64,000 nt of DNA from Actinoallomurus bryophytorum (GTDB taxonomy: Bacteria > Actinomycetota > Actinomycetes > Streptosporangiales > Streptosporangiaceae), in assembly GCF_006716425.1 (NCBI RefSeq), contig NZ_VFOZ01000002.1, forward strand, positions 186,001 to 250,000, written 5' to 3'. Both the position numbers and the translations under genes were made by a program. Position 1 is the stretch's first letter, and every line of letters starts with the position of its first letter. Below are positions 54,624 through 63,606 of the stretch, piece after piece. Below the pieces are notes generated by a model. That model worked only from the letters and a program-made list of their open reading frames with translations. It ran no database searches and had not been told where the DNA came from.

Positions 54624-55004
54624 TCATGCCACGGCGGGGTGATCGATTCGGCGCTCGCCGAGCTGGGCCGCGGCGAGGGTCGGATAGATGGTGAAGGCGC
54701 GGTCGAGGCCGGTGATGCGCAGCAGCTTGCTCACGTTGCGCTGCGGCCCGGCGAGGACGACGGCGAGGCCGTGCAGCTTCGCCCGGCGCTGTGCGCCGAC
54801 GAGCAGGGCCAGTCCGGAGGCGTCGCAGAAGGCGACACCGGACAGGTCGATGATGACCGGTGCGGCCGTGTCCCGCAGGATGGTGACGATCTGGTCGCGG
54901 AGGACCGCGGTGGTCGCCATGTCGAGCTCTCCGCGGACCGTCATGACCGTGTGGCCCTGTGTCCGGCGGCTGGACAGCGCCGCTCCGGAGGTGTCGTGAT
55001 GCAT
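54624..55004 (-). CDS. STAS-domain anti-sigma factor antagonist
   Basis: A protein of 126 residues. The phospho-acceptor Ser is in FCDASGLALLVGAQRRAK, behind VIIDLSGVA. It would release a sigma factor by binding its anti-sigma kinase; neither partner is encoded here. Confidence 0.88.
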   Translation of the reverse strand: MHHDTSGAALSSRRTQGHTVMTVRGELDMATTAVLRDQIVTILRDTAAPVIIDLSGVAFCDASGLALLVGAQRRAKLHGLAVVLAGPQRNVSKLLRITGLDRAFTIYPTLAAAQLGERRIDHPAVA

Positions 55005-55098
55005 CGGAATCTCCTATCCGAGAAGAAAGAACCTCGCCGAGCACGGGGAACAGGCGGTCCTGGGACACGCCGTCCGCTCCGTCAGGGCACGGGCCGCG

Positions 55099-55341
55099 CT
55101 ATGCGCTGAGCCCGGTAGAGAAGTCGTCGTGGGCCGAGGCGCACCGCGCGTCGAAGGTCACCGCGTGATCGCGGATGTCGGCTCCTTGCGGCGTCATGCT
55201 CGCCGGCCCGTCTTGACCTGCACTGAGGCAGAGGTCGAAGTAGTGAGATGCCAAGGCGACCCCGACTCGGTGTCGGTGTGCGAAGTCCTCGGCTGATCTC
55301 GACAATACCGCACGGAGATCCGGTCGGCCTGCCGACGCCAC
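55099..55341 (-). CDS. Doubtful small protein
   Basis: An 80-residue frame lying just after the broken desaturase. No family, no clear Shine-Dalgarno site. It may be chance or a remnant. Confidence 0.2.
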   Translation of the reverse strand: MASAGRPDLRAVLSRSAEDFAHRHRVGVALASHYFDLCLSAGQDGPASMTPQGADIRDHAVTFDARCASAHDDFSTGLSA

Positions 55342-55344
55342 GGG

Positions 55345-55704
55345 CTATCCGGCGTCCGTGGCGTGCCGTAGCGGGACGCCCACGGCGTGCAGGTGGCGCA
55401 GGACCTGGGCGTACGAGCCGAAAATGGTGCTCTCGTGGTAGGTGAGGCCGTGCTCGCGGCAGTGCGCGCGGACGATCGCCTGGGCGCGCCGCAGCTGGAA
55501 CCACGAACGGCCCAGCAGGACGAAGGCCACGCCGCCGAGCAGCAACAGCCCCAGGTTCGCCGCGATCTTGATCGTGTAGTAGGCGGGCCGCCGCTTCAGC
55601 ATTCCGGCCTGTCTGACCTGCCGGGACAGGGCGGCATAGTCGCTGCCGCGGTCGGCGGTCTCCTCGCCATCGGCACCGGGCGAACGCAGGGCACTGGACG
55701 TCAT
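55345..55704 (-). pseudogene. Membrane fatty-acid desaturase with large in-frame internal deletion
   Basis: ATG 55704 follows AAGGAGAG. Residues 1-70 match the N-terminus of membrane acyl desaturases (SDYAALSRQVRQAGMLKRRP, then a hydrophobic AANLGLLLLGGVAFVLLG). Residues 71-119 match the C-terminus (AQAIVRAHCREHGLTYHEST and SYAQVLRHLHAVGVPLR). Everything between, including all His boxes, is absent, yet the frame is intact and the product is 119 instead of about 350-400 residues. It cannot be a desaturase. Confidence 0.7.
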
Positions 55705-56060
55705 CGACTCTCCTTCGACGGGGAACAGGTGCAGGACCACAGCGCCTCGCGCACTGCTGCGACCATCCGCCGCCGAAGGCGGGCCTCGACTCCGGGAGAA
55801 CGAACAATCCGGCGTACGTGGCCCGCCGGGACTCACCCGTGGCCGACGTCCGCCGCCAGCGAGCCCAACGGCCCGGCTCGCCTGGGAGTTCCCGCCGTGA
55901 CGCCTCCCACGACGCCCGCGCGTGCCGCGTCGAGACGCCACTTTCCGCAGGTACGTGGGATACGCTCGTGCCGACCGAGGATTCCTCGCATGCTGACAGC
56001 CGTGTCGGCGTTATCCCGGCCGTACGCGACGTCGGTCCTTCTGGACCGGGACAGGTCCGG
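55705..56060. other. Gene-less stretch
   Basis: About 355 bp of divergent upstream region between the broken desaturase and the next gene. No convincing protein or operator was seen. Confidence 0.35.
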
Positions 56061-56405
56061 ATGGTTTATGACGCATCACCACGGCGTCGCGGCGTGAACG
56101 CGAGCGGGCAGTCCTTCCAGCGATCCTCGAGATTCACCGGCCGTGGCGGCCGCGGCACCGGCCTGGGAGCGCCCGAGCCCGTGGACGCGCCGTCGTACGG
56201 CTCCTGGCGGGCCGCCCAGCGCCCGGACGTCGTGTCGGTGGACCCCACGGCCCCCGGCGAGTGCCTGTGCGGTGACCCGGCCGACTACATGGTCAGCACC
56301 AACTGGTTCGGCGGGCGCCGCTCCCGCGATCCGGTGTGTGATCGTCATCTCGCCGAAGTCCTTGCCGCCATAGGGAAACAGCAGGCACGGCGGGATGGTG
56401 GGTGA
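56061..56405 (+). CDS. Small protein with possible zinc site
   Basis: A frame of 114 residues. The C-terminal half has Cys-Leu-Cys-Gly ... Cys-Asp-Arg-His (ECLCGDPADYMVSTNWFGG, then VCDRHLAEV), a plausible Zn-binding pattern. The N-terminal half is basic and low-complexity. GTG 56094 is an alternative start. No family recognised. Confidence 0.5.
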   Translation: MVYDASPRRRGVNASGQSFQRSSRFTGRGGRGTGLGAPEPVDAPSYGSWRAAQRPDVVSVDPTAPGECLCGDPADYMVSTNWFGGRRSRDPVCDRHLAEVLAAIGKQQARRDGG

Positions 56406-56480
56406 AGTTTTTACCGAGGCTGCTCACTCCGTGTGATAGCGTTCTTGGCAGTTGCAGTTGTGGTTCCCATGAACATTATG

Positions 56481-56540
56481 TGCGCCTGCTGGTTCTAACC
56501 TCAGGCGCATTTTTCATTTGTCCCGGGATTTTCCCCCGGG
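56481..56540 (+). promoter_or_regulatory. Structured leader of the cold-shock gene
   Basis: A hairpin TGCGCCTG/CAGGCGCA (56481-56488, 56502-56509) is followed by TTTTT. A second hairpin CCCGGG/CCCGGG (56522-56527, 56535-56540) comes next. Together they form a terminator-like and possibly temperature-sensitive leader of a ~130-base untranslated region. Confidence 0.5.
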
Positions 56541-56611
56541 CGAGGGTCATTACAGCGACGTGGGGTTCGTAAGGTGCGAACTCCGGCATTACCCCAGAAA
56601 GAAGAAGGATC

Positions 56612-56815
56612 ATGACCACAGGCACCGTGAAGTGGTTCAACGCCACCAAGGGATTCGGTTTCATCGAGCCGGACGGCGGCGGCGCGGACGTCTTCGCCCA
56701 CCAGTCCAACATCGCGACTGAGGGGTTCCGGGAGCTTCAGGAGGGCCAGAAGGTCCAGTTCGACATCACGCAGGGCCAGAAGGGCCCGCAGGCGGAGAAC
56801 ATCACCCCCGCCTGA
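56612..56815 (+). CDS. Cold-shock protein (CspA family)
   Basis: A 67-residue single OB-fold RNA chaperone. RNP1 is KGFGFIEP and RNP2 is [28 protein letters not shown] starts the fold. AGAAGGA precedes the ATG. Followed by a strong terminator. Confidence 0.95.
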   Translation: MTTGTVKWFNATKGFGFIEPDGGGADVFAHQSNIATEGFRELQEGQKVQFDITQGQKGPQAENITPA

Positions 56816-56832
56816 CATACCTAAAGCTTGCC

Positions 56833-56867
56833 GCAGGGCCCGTACCTCCCAGAGGTACGGGCCCTGC
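56833..56867 (+). terminator. Strong hairpin after the cold-shock gene
   Basis: A perfect 15-bp stem (GCAGGGCCCGTACCT with its complement) and a 5-base loop, 17 bp after the stop. Confidence 0.85.
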
Positions 56868-56954
56868 TCGCATTCGCGGCGGCCCGCCCCGTCCCGCTCC
56901 GGGCGACCGTCCGGCGGACGCCGACGCGGCCCCGGCCGCGCGCGGGCCCCGGCG

Positions 56955-57836
56955 TCAGCCGGAGGCCGACGGCGGAGATAGCGGGATGAACTCGATGGTC
57001 TGGTCGGCGAGGCCGCGCGCCCGGTCCTCATAGCGCGTCCGCAGCCTCATCAGCACCTCCTGCCCGCGTACCGCGGGCCAGTCGCCGGGCAGCCGCTCCA
57101 CCGGCAGCCGTGGGTCGGTGCGGACGAGTTGCAGCCACTCGGTGGTCATCCACAGGTAACGCGCGAGGTCGTCGGGGCCCTCCGGGATCGGGCCGGGACG
57201 GTCCCAGCGGTCCAGGAACGCCCGGTAGCCGGCGGCGAGCGCGTCCAGGTCGTACGCGCCGCGGATCATTCCCGCCACGTCGGTGGGCGCCTCGGCCGTG
57301 GCGGAGAAGACCTTGACGTGCCCGTTCAGGCCGAGGCCGGCGACGATCGGGGCGATGTCCACCCGGGATGGAGCGATCCACATCCCGTTGCCCAGGGAGC
57401 CGAACCCCGCCCATGTCAGCCGGGACCGCAGGTCGTGCCGTACCCGCTGCCAGGACTCCGGCATCGAGAACGCGAGCACGGTCCACCGCCCGTCCCAGTC
57501 GGTGTTGACCGCGCCGTACCGCCACACGCGGCGTTCGCCGTCGACCAGGATCTCCTCGGAGCGCGGAGTGAGGCCGAAGTACATGCGCCGGCCACGGCGG
57601 TGCCGGGAGAGAAGATCGCGGCTCACCATGCGGGTGAGCGTCGAACGCACCGCGTGCTCGCCCACCCCCAGCCGGCCGAACAGGCCGATGAAGCTGCCGG
57701 AGAAGACCGCGATGTCGCGCCCGAGCACGTAGTTGCCCAGGACGGTGAGCATCAGCGACTGCGGCCGCAGCCGCGGCGAGGGGCCGGCGGCCTCGCGCCA
57801 TGCCGGGGAAGGCTCGCTCACCCGTTCGACTCCCAT
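56955..57836 (-). CDS. PaaX-family regulator
   Basis: A protein of 293 residues. The N-terminal winged helix carries LMLTVLGNYVL and GVGEHAVRSTLTRMVSRDLL. The central domain follows with WRYGAVNTDWDGRWTVLAFS. Classical PaaX represses phenylacetate genes until phenylacetyl-CoA binds. Here it is divergent from an uptake and catabolic operon and probably controls that (inference). ATG 57836 is chosen; GTG at 57821 is possible. Confidence 0.88.
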   Translation of the reverse strand: MGVERVSEPSPAWREAAGPSPRLRPQSLMLTVLGNYVLGRDIAVFSGSFIGLFGRLGVGEHAVRSTLTRMVSRDLLSRHRRGRRMYFGLTPRSEEILVDGERRVWRYGAVNTDWDGRWTVLAFSMPESWQRVRHDLRSRLTWAGFGSLGNGMWIAPSRVDIAPIVAGLGLNGHVKVFSATAEAPTDVAGMIRGAYDLDALAAGYRAFLDRWDRPGPIPEGPDDLARYLWMTTEWLQLVRTDPRLPVERLPGDWPAVRGQEVLMRLRTRYEDRARGLADQTIEFIPLSPPSASG

Positions 57837-57901
57837 CTCGTCAGCGTAGTGACGCCCGGCGGCCGCCCCAACGGACGGGCCAGGCAAATATGGGCAAATT
57901 A

Positions 57902-57930
57902 TTGACTGTCGTTACCAATCAGCCTAACTT
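57902..57930 (+). promoter_or_regulatory. Sigma-70-type promoter of the uptake operon
   Basis: TTGACT (57902-57907), a 17-bp spacer and TAACTT (57925-57930) lie 126 bp before the binding-protein start, in the PaaX divergent region. Confidence 0.55.
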
Positions 57931-58055
57931 CGAGCTGTCTTCCGATGCGACGGCAGCTCGGGCGGCGCCGGGCACGCGTTTCAGGGTCCGGGTCAGGGGG
58001 CGTCCGTGTCGGCCGGCGGCCATGTCCAGACACCGCCCCCTCCAGGAGGCCTCCT

Positions 58056-59234
58056 GTGCGCCGGCTCATCTCACTCTTCGCCGCGGTCGCGCTGACCGCC
58101 ACCGCGTGCAACGGCTCCAGCGGAGACTCGACCATCAAGATCGGCTTCATCGAGTCCCTCACCGGCAACTACGCGCCGCTCGGCGGCGAGGCGAAGAAGA
58201 CCGTCGACCTGGCGGTCGAGCAGGTCAACACGGCCGGTGGCATCGCGGGCCGCAAGCTCAAACTGATCACCCTTGACGACCGGACCGCCCCCGACCAGGG
58301 CGTCCTGCACTTCAACAAGCTCAGGTCCGAGAAGGTCACCGCGATCCTCGGCTCGACGTTCTCCAACGTCGGCCTGGCCGTAGAGCCGCTCGCCGAGCGC
58401 GAGAAGATCCCCTACATCTCGCTGGCGCCGGCCGACGAGCAGGTCAAGCCGGTGCGGAAGTACACCTTCGTCGTGCCGGCGATCTCCTCGACCTACGCCG
58501 AGGCGATGCTGCAGTACTTCCAGGCGCACGACATCACCAGGATCGCGGTCGCCTACGACACCAAGAGCGCCTACTCCAAGGCCGGTTTCGCCGGGATGCA
58601 GCGGCTGGCGCCGAAGTACGGCGTGCAGCTCGTACGGTCCGAGCCGTACGAGACGACCGCGACCGACTTCAGCCCGGTGTTCACGCACGTACGCGGCTCC
58701 GGTGCGCAGGCCATGGTCGCCTGGGCGAGCGGCGCGCCCGGCGTCACGCTCGCCAAGCAGTTCCCGACCGCCGGCCTCGGCATCCCGCTGTACATGACCG
58801 CCTCGCAGGCCAGCAAGCTGTGGCTCGCCCCGGTCGGCAAGGCCGGTGAGGGCGTCTACGTGCAGAGCGCCATCGGCGTGGTCGGCGCGTACCTGCCGGA
58901 CGGCAGGCTCAAGCAGGCGATCCAGCAGATGTCCCAGCCGTTCATCCAGAAGTACGGGTACGAGCCGCCGCAGTTCGCCCAGGACGGCTACTCGGGCGTC
59001 AAGCTGCTGACCGCGGCGATCCAGAAGGCCGGCGGCACCGACCGGAAGAAGATCCGCGACGCGCTGGAGACGCTGACCCTCGTCACGCCGTGCGGCAAGT
59101 ACACCTACTCGGCCACGGACCACTCGGGGCTGCGTCCGACCGACATCTCGATGAACCGCGTCAAGGACGGGAAGCTCGTCCCCACGGACTGGTCGCGCAC
59201 GAGGATCGCCGAGACCGCACGGGCGGCCGGGTGA
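58056..59234 (+). CDS. ABC transporter substrate-binding lipoprotein (LivK-type)
   Basis: A 392-residue type I periplasmic-binding-fold protein with a lipobox (Cys18 after LTATA) and mature start IKIGFIESLTGNYAPLGGEA. The type I fold spans the rest. CAGGAGG lies 6 bases before GTG 58056. It captures a branched-chain amino acid, aromatic acid or amide; the PaaX context favours an aromatic or related acid. Confidence 0.9.
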   Translation: MRRLISLFAAVALTATACNGSSGDSTIKIGFIESLTGNYAPLGGEAKKTVDLAVEQVNTAGGIAGRKLKLITLDDRTAPDQGVLHFNKLRSEKVTAILGSTFSNVGLAVEPLAEREKIPYISLAPADEQVKPVRKYTFVVPAISSTYAEAMLQYFQAHDITRIAVAYDTKSAYSKAGFAGMQRLAPKYGVQLVRSEPYETTATDFSPVFTHVRGSGAQAMVAWASGAPGVTLAKQFPTAGLGIPLYMTASQASKLWLAPVGKAGEGVYVQSAIGVVGAYLPDGRLKQAIQQMSQPFIQKYGYEPPQFAQDGYSGVKLLTAAIQKAGGTDRKKIRDALETLTLVTPCGKYTYSATDHSGLRPTDISMNRVKDGKLVPTDWSRTRIAETARAAG

Positions 59235-60022
59235 GCACGGTGGGCACCGTGCTCACCGTCGAGTCGGTCAGCCGGTCGTTCGGCGGCGTTTACGCCCTGC
59301 GCGACGTCAGCCTGACCGTGGCCGAGGGCGAGACCCGCGCCGTCATCGGCCCGAACGGCGCGGGCAAGTCCACCCTCTTCAACCTCATCAGCGGCCACCT
59401 CACGCCGGAGCGCGGCGCGGTGCGGTACGGCGTGGACGGCGACCGGCGGAGCCTGGACCACCTCGCCCCGCACGTACGTGCCCGGCTGGGCATCGCGATC
59501 GTCTTCCAGGGCTCGCGGCTGTTCCGCGGCATGACCGCCCTGGAGAACGTCATGGTCGGCGCGCACGCCCGTACCCGGCACGGTTTCCTGTCCGGCGCCC
59601 TGCGCCTGCCCCGGCACCGGCGGGAGGAGGCCGCGATCAGGGCCGACGCCCTGGCCGCGCTGGACCGGGTCGGCCTGGCCGGCTGGGCGGACCGCGCCGC
59701 CGACATCCTCCCCCTGGGCCAGCAGCGCGCCCTGCAACTGGCCCGTGCGCTGTGTGCCCGGCCGCGGCTCCTGCTGCTCGACGAACCCGCCTCAGGGCTG
59801 CGCGCCACCGAACGCGAGACGCTCGCCCGGCTCATCGAGGACCTGCGCGCGGAGGGCCTGACGATGATGCTCGTCGAGCACGACATGGCCTTCGTCGGCC
59901 GGCTCGCCGACCGGATCAGCGTGCTCGACCTCGGCCGGAACATCGCCGAGGGGACTCCGGAGGAGATCCGCGGCGACGAGGCGGTCATCGCCGCCTATCT
60001 CGGAGCGGAGGCCGCTGGGTGA
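59231..60022 (+). CDS. ABC transporter ATPase, LivG-type
   Basis: A 263-residue ATPase. Walker A is GPNGAGKST, Walker B LLLLDEP, with LMLVEHDMAFVGRL-like switch His. The signature region is LPLGQQRALQLARAL, a variant of the usual LSYGEQ. GTGA overlap with the binding protein. Confidence 0.92.
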   Translation: MSTVGTVLTVESVSRSFGGVYALRDVSLTVAEGETRAVIGPNGAGKSTLFNLISGHLTPERGAVRYGVDGDRRSLDHLAPHVRARLGIAIVFQGSRLFRGMTALENVMVGAHARTRHGFLSGALRLPRHRREEAAIRADALAALDRVGLAGWADRAADILPLGQQRALQLARALCARPRLLLLDEPASGLRATERETLARLIEDLRAEGLTMMLVEHDMAFVGRLADRISVLDLGRNIAEGTPEEIRGDEAVIAAYLGAEAAG

Positions 60023-60750
60023 GCGAGCCCGAACCCCTGATCGAAGTGACGGACCTCGTGGTCCGCTACGGTGCCGCGACCGCCCTGGACCGGGTCGGCC
60101 TGACGGTCGCCGCGGGCGAGCTGGTCGCCCTGATCGGGCCGAACGGCGCCGGCAAGTCCTCCCTCGTCAACGCCATCGCCGGCATCGTGACACCGGCGTC
60201 GGGCCATGCCCGGCTGCGCGGCCGCGCGGCGCTGGTGCCCGAGGGCCGGCAGATGTTCGGCGACCTCAGCGTCGAGGACAACCTCGTGCTCGGCGCCTGG
60301 CGGCGGCGCCGCACGGCCGGAGCCCGCGACACCGCCCGTGTGTACGAGGTGCTGCCCCGGCTCGCCGGCCTGCGCGACCGCCGGGCCGGCACGCTCTCGG
60401 GAGGCGAACAGCAGATGGTCGCGTTCGGGCGGGCGCTGATGGCCGAGCCGGACGTGATCGTCGTGGACGAGCTGTCGCTCGGGCTGGCCCCCATGGTCAC
60501 CGCGGACCTCGCCGGGCACCTGCGTGAGATCAACGCCGCGCGGGGCGTGGCGGTGCTGCTGATCGAGCAGAACGCCCGGCTCGCGCTCGACCTGTGCGAA
60601 CGGGGATACGTGCTCGAGGCGGGGCGGATCCGGGCCGAGGGCAGCGCGGCGGAGCTGGCCGGGAGCGCGGACGTGGCCGCCGCCTACCTCGGTGCCGGCA
60701 CCGGCCCGGCGGCCGGGACGGCCGAGGACATCGATCGGAGCCGTCCATGA
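60019..60750 (+). CDS. ABC transporter ATPase, LivF-type
   Basis: A 243-residue ATPase. Walker A is GPNGAGKSS, signature LSGGEQQM, Walker B VIVVDE and the Q-loop region VPEGRQMFGDL. Start overlaps the previous stop. Confidence 0.92.
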   Translation: MSEPEPLIEVTDLVVRYGAATALDRVGLTVAAGELVALIGPNGAGKSSLVNAIAGIVTPASGHARLRGRAALVPEGRQMFGDLSVEDNLVLGAWRRRRTAGARDTARVYEVLPRLAGLRDRRAGTLSGGEQQMVAFGRALMAEPDVIVVDELSLGLAPMVTADLAGHLREINAARGVAVLLIEQNARLALDLCERGYVLEAGRIRAEGSAAELAGSADVAAAYLGAGTGPAAGTAEDIDRSRP

Positions 60751-61610
60751 GCGCCTTCCTGGAGTACCTGCTGTCCGGGATCGCGGTCGGCTGCGGTTTC
60801 GCCCTGCTGGCCAGCGGCCTGGTGGTGATCCACCGGGTGACCCAGGTGGTGAACTTCGCGCAGGGCATGTTCGCCGTGGTCGCGGGGCTGACCGCGGGTT
60901 CGCTGCTGTCGGCGGGGCTGCCGCACGGCGTCGCCGAACTCGCCGCGGTCGCCGTCGCGGGCCTGACCGGCCTCCTGGTCGGCTTGATCGCGACCGGAAG
61001 ACCCGGCACAAGCCCGCTGTCCGCGCTCATCGTCACGCTCGGCCTGGGCTTCCTGGCGTACGCGATCGAGATCATGGTGTGGGACGACAACCCGCACTCG
61101 TTCGCGGGCCTCGGCGGTGCCGTGACGATCGCGGGCGCCCGTATCCAGCGGCAGTCGTTCCTGGTCATCGTCGTCGCCGCCGTGGTGTTCGCGCTGCTGG
61201 CGGTGTTCTTCGGCCGCACCTACCTGGGCAAGGCGCTGAGCGCGTGCGCGTCCAACCCGTACGCGGCACGTGCCGTCGGCATCGACGTCACCCGGATGGG
61301 ACTGATCGCCTTCGCGCTCGGCGGCGTGCTCGGCGGCGCGGCGGGCGTGCTGCTCACCCCACTGCAGCCCATCTCCTACAACAGCGACGTCCTGCTGATC
61401 ACCAACGGGTTCGCCGCGGCCGTGCTCGGCGGGCTCACCCGGCCAGGTGTCGCGCTGGCCGGCGCACTGACGCTCGGCGTCGCCGAGGCCATGGTCGCCG
61501 GCTACTACGAGGCCTCGTACCAGACCGTCGTCGCGCTCGCACTGATGCTGACGATCATGGTCTGGCGGGCCTCACGCCGGACCACGCTCCAGGAGGAGGC
61601 CGCCCGGTGA
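60747..61610 (+). CDS. ABC transporter permease, LivH-type
   Basis: A 287-residue integral membrane protein with about eight helices. The conserved cytoplasmic loop SACASNPYAARAVGIDVTRM and the early VVNFAQGMFAVVAG mark the branched-chain permease family. ATGA overlap with LivF. Confidence 0.92.
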   Translation: MSAFLEYLLSGIAVGCGFALLASGLVVIHRVTQVVNFAQGMFAVVAGLTAGSLLSAGLPHGVAELAAVAVAGLTGLLVGLIATGRPGTSPLSALIVTLGLGFLAYAIEIMVWDDNPHSFAGLGGAVTIAGARIQRQSFLVIVVAAVVFALLAVFFGRTYLGKALSACASNPYAARAVGIDVTRMGLIAFALGGVLGGAAGVLLTPLQPISYNSDVLLITNGFAAAVLGGLTRPGVALAGALTLGVAEAMVAGYYEASYQTVVALALMLTIMVWRASRRTTLQEEAAR

Positions 61611-62656
61611 AAAGGTCCTTGGCCGCGCGGCCGTCGGCGGGCCTCGTCACGGCCGTCGTCGTGGCCGTGGCGGCGGTGCTCGCCCCCGTGCTCCTGCAGG
61701 GGTCCCAGGTCTCGGTGTACGTCCTCCTGCTGCTCGCGGCGACGGTCGTCACCGGCCTGTCCATGCTCATGGGCTACGCCGGTCAGGTCTCCCTCGGGCA
61801 GGGGTCGTTCTACCTGATCGGCGCGTACACGGCGGCGCTCATCGCCACGCACGGCATGCCCACGTGGCTCGGCCTGCTGGCCGCCCCCGTGGCCGCCGCC
61901 GGGATCGCGGCGCTGGTCGGCGTCCCCCTGCTGCGGCTGCGGGGACACCAGCTGGCCTTCGCCACGCTGGCCATCCAGCTCATCCTGCTGAGCCTGGCCG
62001 GCCGGCAGGAGTGGGCCGGCGGCGACATCGGCCTCCAGGGCGTGCCACGGCTGGAGATCGCCGGGTACGAGTTCGCCGGCGACGCGTCCTACGCCTACCT
62101 CGCCCTCGGCGCGCTGGCGCTGGTGGCCCTGATCACCCGCAACGTGGTGGCCTCACGGCCGGGACGCGGCCTGCGCGCACTGGCCACCAGCGAGGTCGCC
62201 GCCGCCTCCTCGGGTGTGCCGGTGCCGGCGTACAAGCAGGCGGTGTTCAGCCTGTCGGCGGGATACGCGGGACTGGCCGGCGGCATCTACGCCTTCTACA
62301 TCGGCTACGTCGCGCCGGGGTCCTTCCCGGTCCTGCAGTCCTTCGAGTACGTGGTGATGGTCGCGGTGGGCGGCGCGGGCACGGTCTGGGGCGCGCTGGC
62401 GGGCGCCACCGCGATCACGCTGCTCATCCAGCTGCTCAACAACGTCGGGACGATGGACGGGATGCCCGCCGCGGCCCCCACCGTGCTCTCGTACGCGGTC
62501 TACGGAGCGCTTCTCATCCTCTCGGTGCTCTTCCTCCCCCGCGGGCTGGCGCCCAGCGTCGCCGCCTGGTGGGAACGCCGTGCCGCACGCCGCCGGCCTC
62601 CGCCCGGCGACTCCTCCGTGCCGTCGCCGCACGATCTGGCCGGCACGCCCTCATGA
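61607..62656 (+). CDS. ABC transporter permease, LivM-type
   Basis: A 349-residue permease. VTGLSMLMGYAGQVSLGQGS is the family signature, and GLRALATSEVAAASSGVPVP is the coupling loop. The C-terminus is basic and Pro-rich. GTGA overlap with LivH. Confidence 0.92.
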   Translation: MKRSLAARPSAGLVTAVVVAVAAVLAPVLLQGSQVSVYVLLLLAATVVTGLSMLMGYAGQVSLGQGSFYLIGAYTAALIATHGMPTWLGLLAAPVAAAGIAALVGVPLLRLRGHQLAFATLAIQLILLSLAGRQEWAGGDIGLQGVPRLEIAGYEFAGDASYAYLALGALALVALITRNVVASRPGRGLRALATSEVAAASSGVPVPAYKQAVFSLSAGYAGLAGGIYAFYIGYVAPGSFPVLQSFEYVVMVAVGGAGTVWGALAGATAITLLIQLLNNVGTMDGMPAAAPTVLSYAVYGALLILSVLFLPRGLAPSVAAWWERRAARRRPPPGDSSVPSPHDLAGTPS

Positions 62657-62693
62657 CGGCTCCTTCGCCCCCACTCGAGAGGAACCACAGCGA

Positions 62694-63605
62694 ATGATCG
62701 ATCTGACCGGCAGGGTCGCCGTCGTGACCGGCAGCGGACGTGGCCTGGGCCGTGCCTACGCCATGGCGCTGACGCGCGCCGGCGCCTCCGTCGTCGTCAA
62801 CGACGTCGAGGGCGCGGCGGCCGGGGAGACGGTGGAGGCGATCCGCGCGGCCGGCGGCGCGGCGGCGGCCGAGCCCGGACCGGTCGGTACCGCCGAGACC
62901 GCCGCCCGGCTGGTCGCGCGTGCCGTCGAGAGCTACGGACGGCTCGACGTCATGGTCACCAACGCCGGCATCCTGCGCGACCGGGTCCTGTGGAAGATGA
63001 CCGACGAGGACTTCGACGCGGTGGTCGGCGTGCACCTGCGCGGGACGTTCACGTGCGCGCGTGCCGCGGCGGTGCGGATGCGCGAGCAGGGCGAGGGCGG
63101 CTCGCTGATCCTCGTCGGGTCCCCCGCCGGGCAGCGCGGCAACTTCGGCCAGACCAACTACGCGGCCGCCAAGGCCGGGATCGCGGCGATGGTCCGCACC
63201 TGGTCGATGGAGCTGGCGCGGTCGCGGGTGACCGTGAACGCCGTCATCCCGGTCGCCGCCACCGCGATGACCGAGACCATCCCGGCCTTCTCCCCCTACG
63301 TCCAGGCCCACCGGGACGGCGCGGACTTCCCCGACTTCCTGCGCAAGGGCGAGGGGTTCGGGTCGGCCGAGGACTGCGCGGCGCTGGTGCCGTTCCTGGC
63401 CTCGGACGCCGCGCGGGAGATCACCGGCCAGTGCATCGGGATCGGCGGGGACAAGCTCGCCCTGTGGTCCCATCCGCGTGAGGTGACGGTCGCCTACGCC
63501 GACGGCGGATGGACGCCGGACGCCATCGCGGCCGCGTGGCCCTCGTCGCTCGGCCGCGAACCGGAGACCGTCGGCATTCCGGCTCCGGCGATCCCGGAGG
63601 CCTGA
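62694..63605 (+). CDS. SDR oxidoreductase
   Basis: A 303-residue NAD(P) enzyme. Cofactor motif VVTGSGRGLGRAYAMAL, then TNAGILRDRVLWKM, with the catalytic Tyr-Lys in NYAAAKAG. The length and the extra ~50 C-terminal residues resemble SDRs that act on acyl-CoA or hydroxyacyl substrates. It follows the permease by 37 bp and is probably part of the operon. Confidence 0.88.
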   Translation: MIDLTGRVAVVTGSGRGLGRAYAMALTRAGASVVVNDVEGAAAGETVEAIRAAGGAAAAEPGPVGTAETAARLVARAVESYGRLDVMVTNAGILRDRVLWKMTDEDFDAVVGVHLRGTFTCARAAAVRMREQGEGGSLILVGSPAGQRGNFGQTNYAAAKAGIAAMVRTWSMELARSRVTVNAVIPVAATAMTETIPAFSPYVQAHRDGADFPDFLRKGEGFGSAEDCAALVPFLASDAAREITGQCIGIGGDKLALWSHPREVTVAYADGGWTPDAIAAAWPSSLGREPETVGIPAPAIPEA

Positions 63606-63606
63606 G

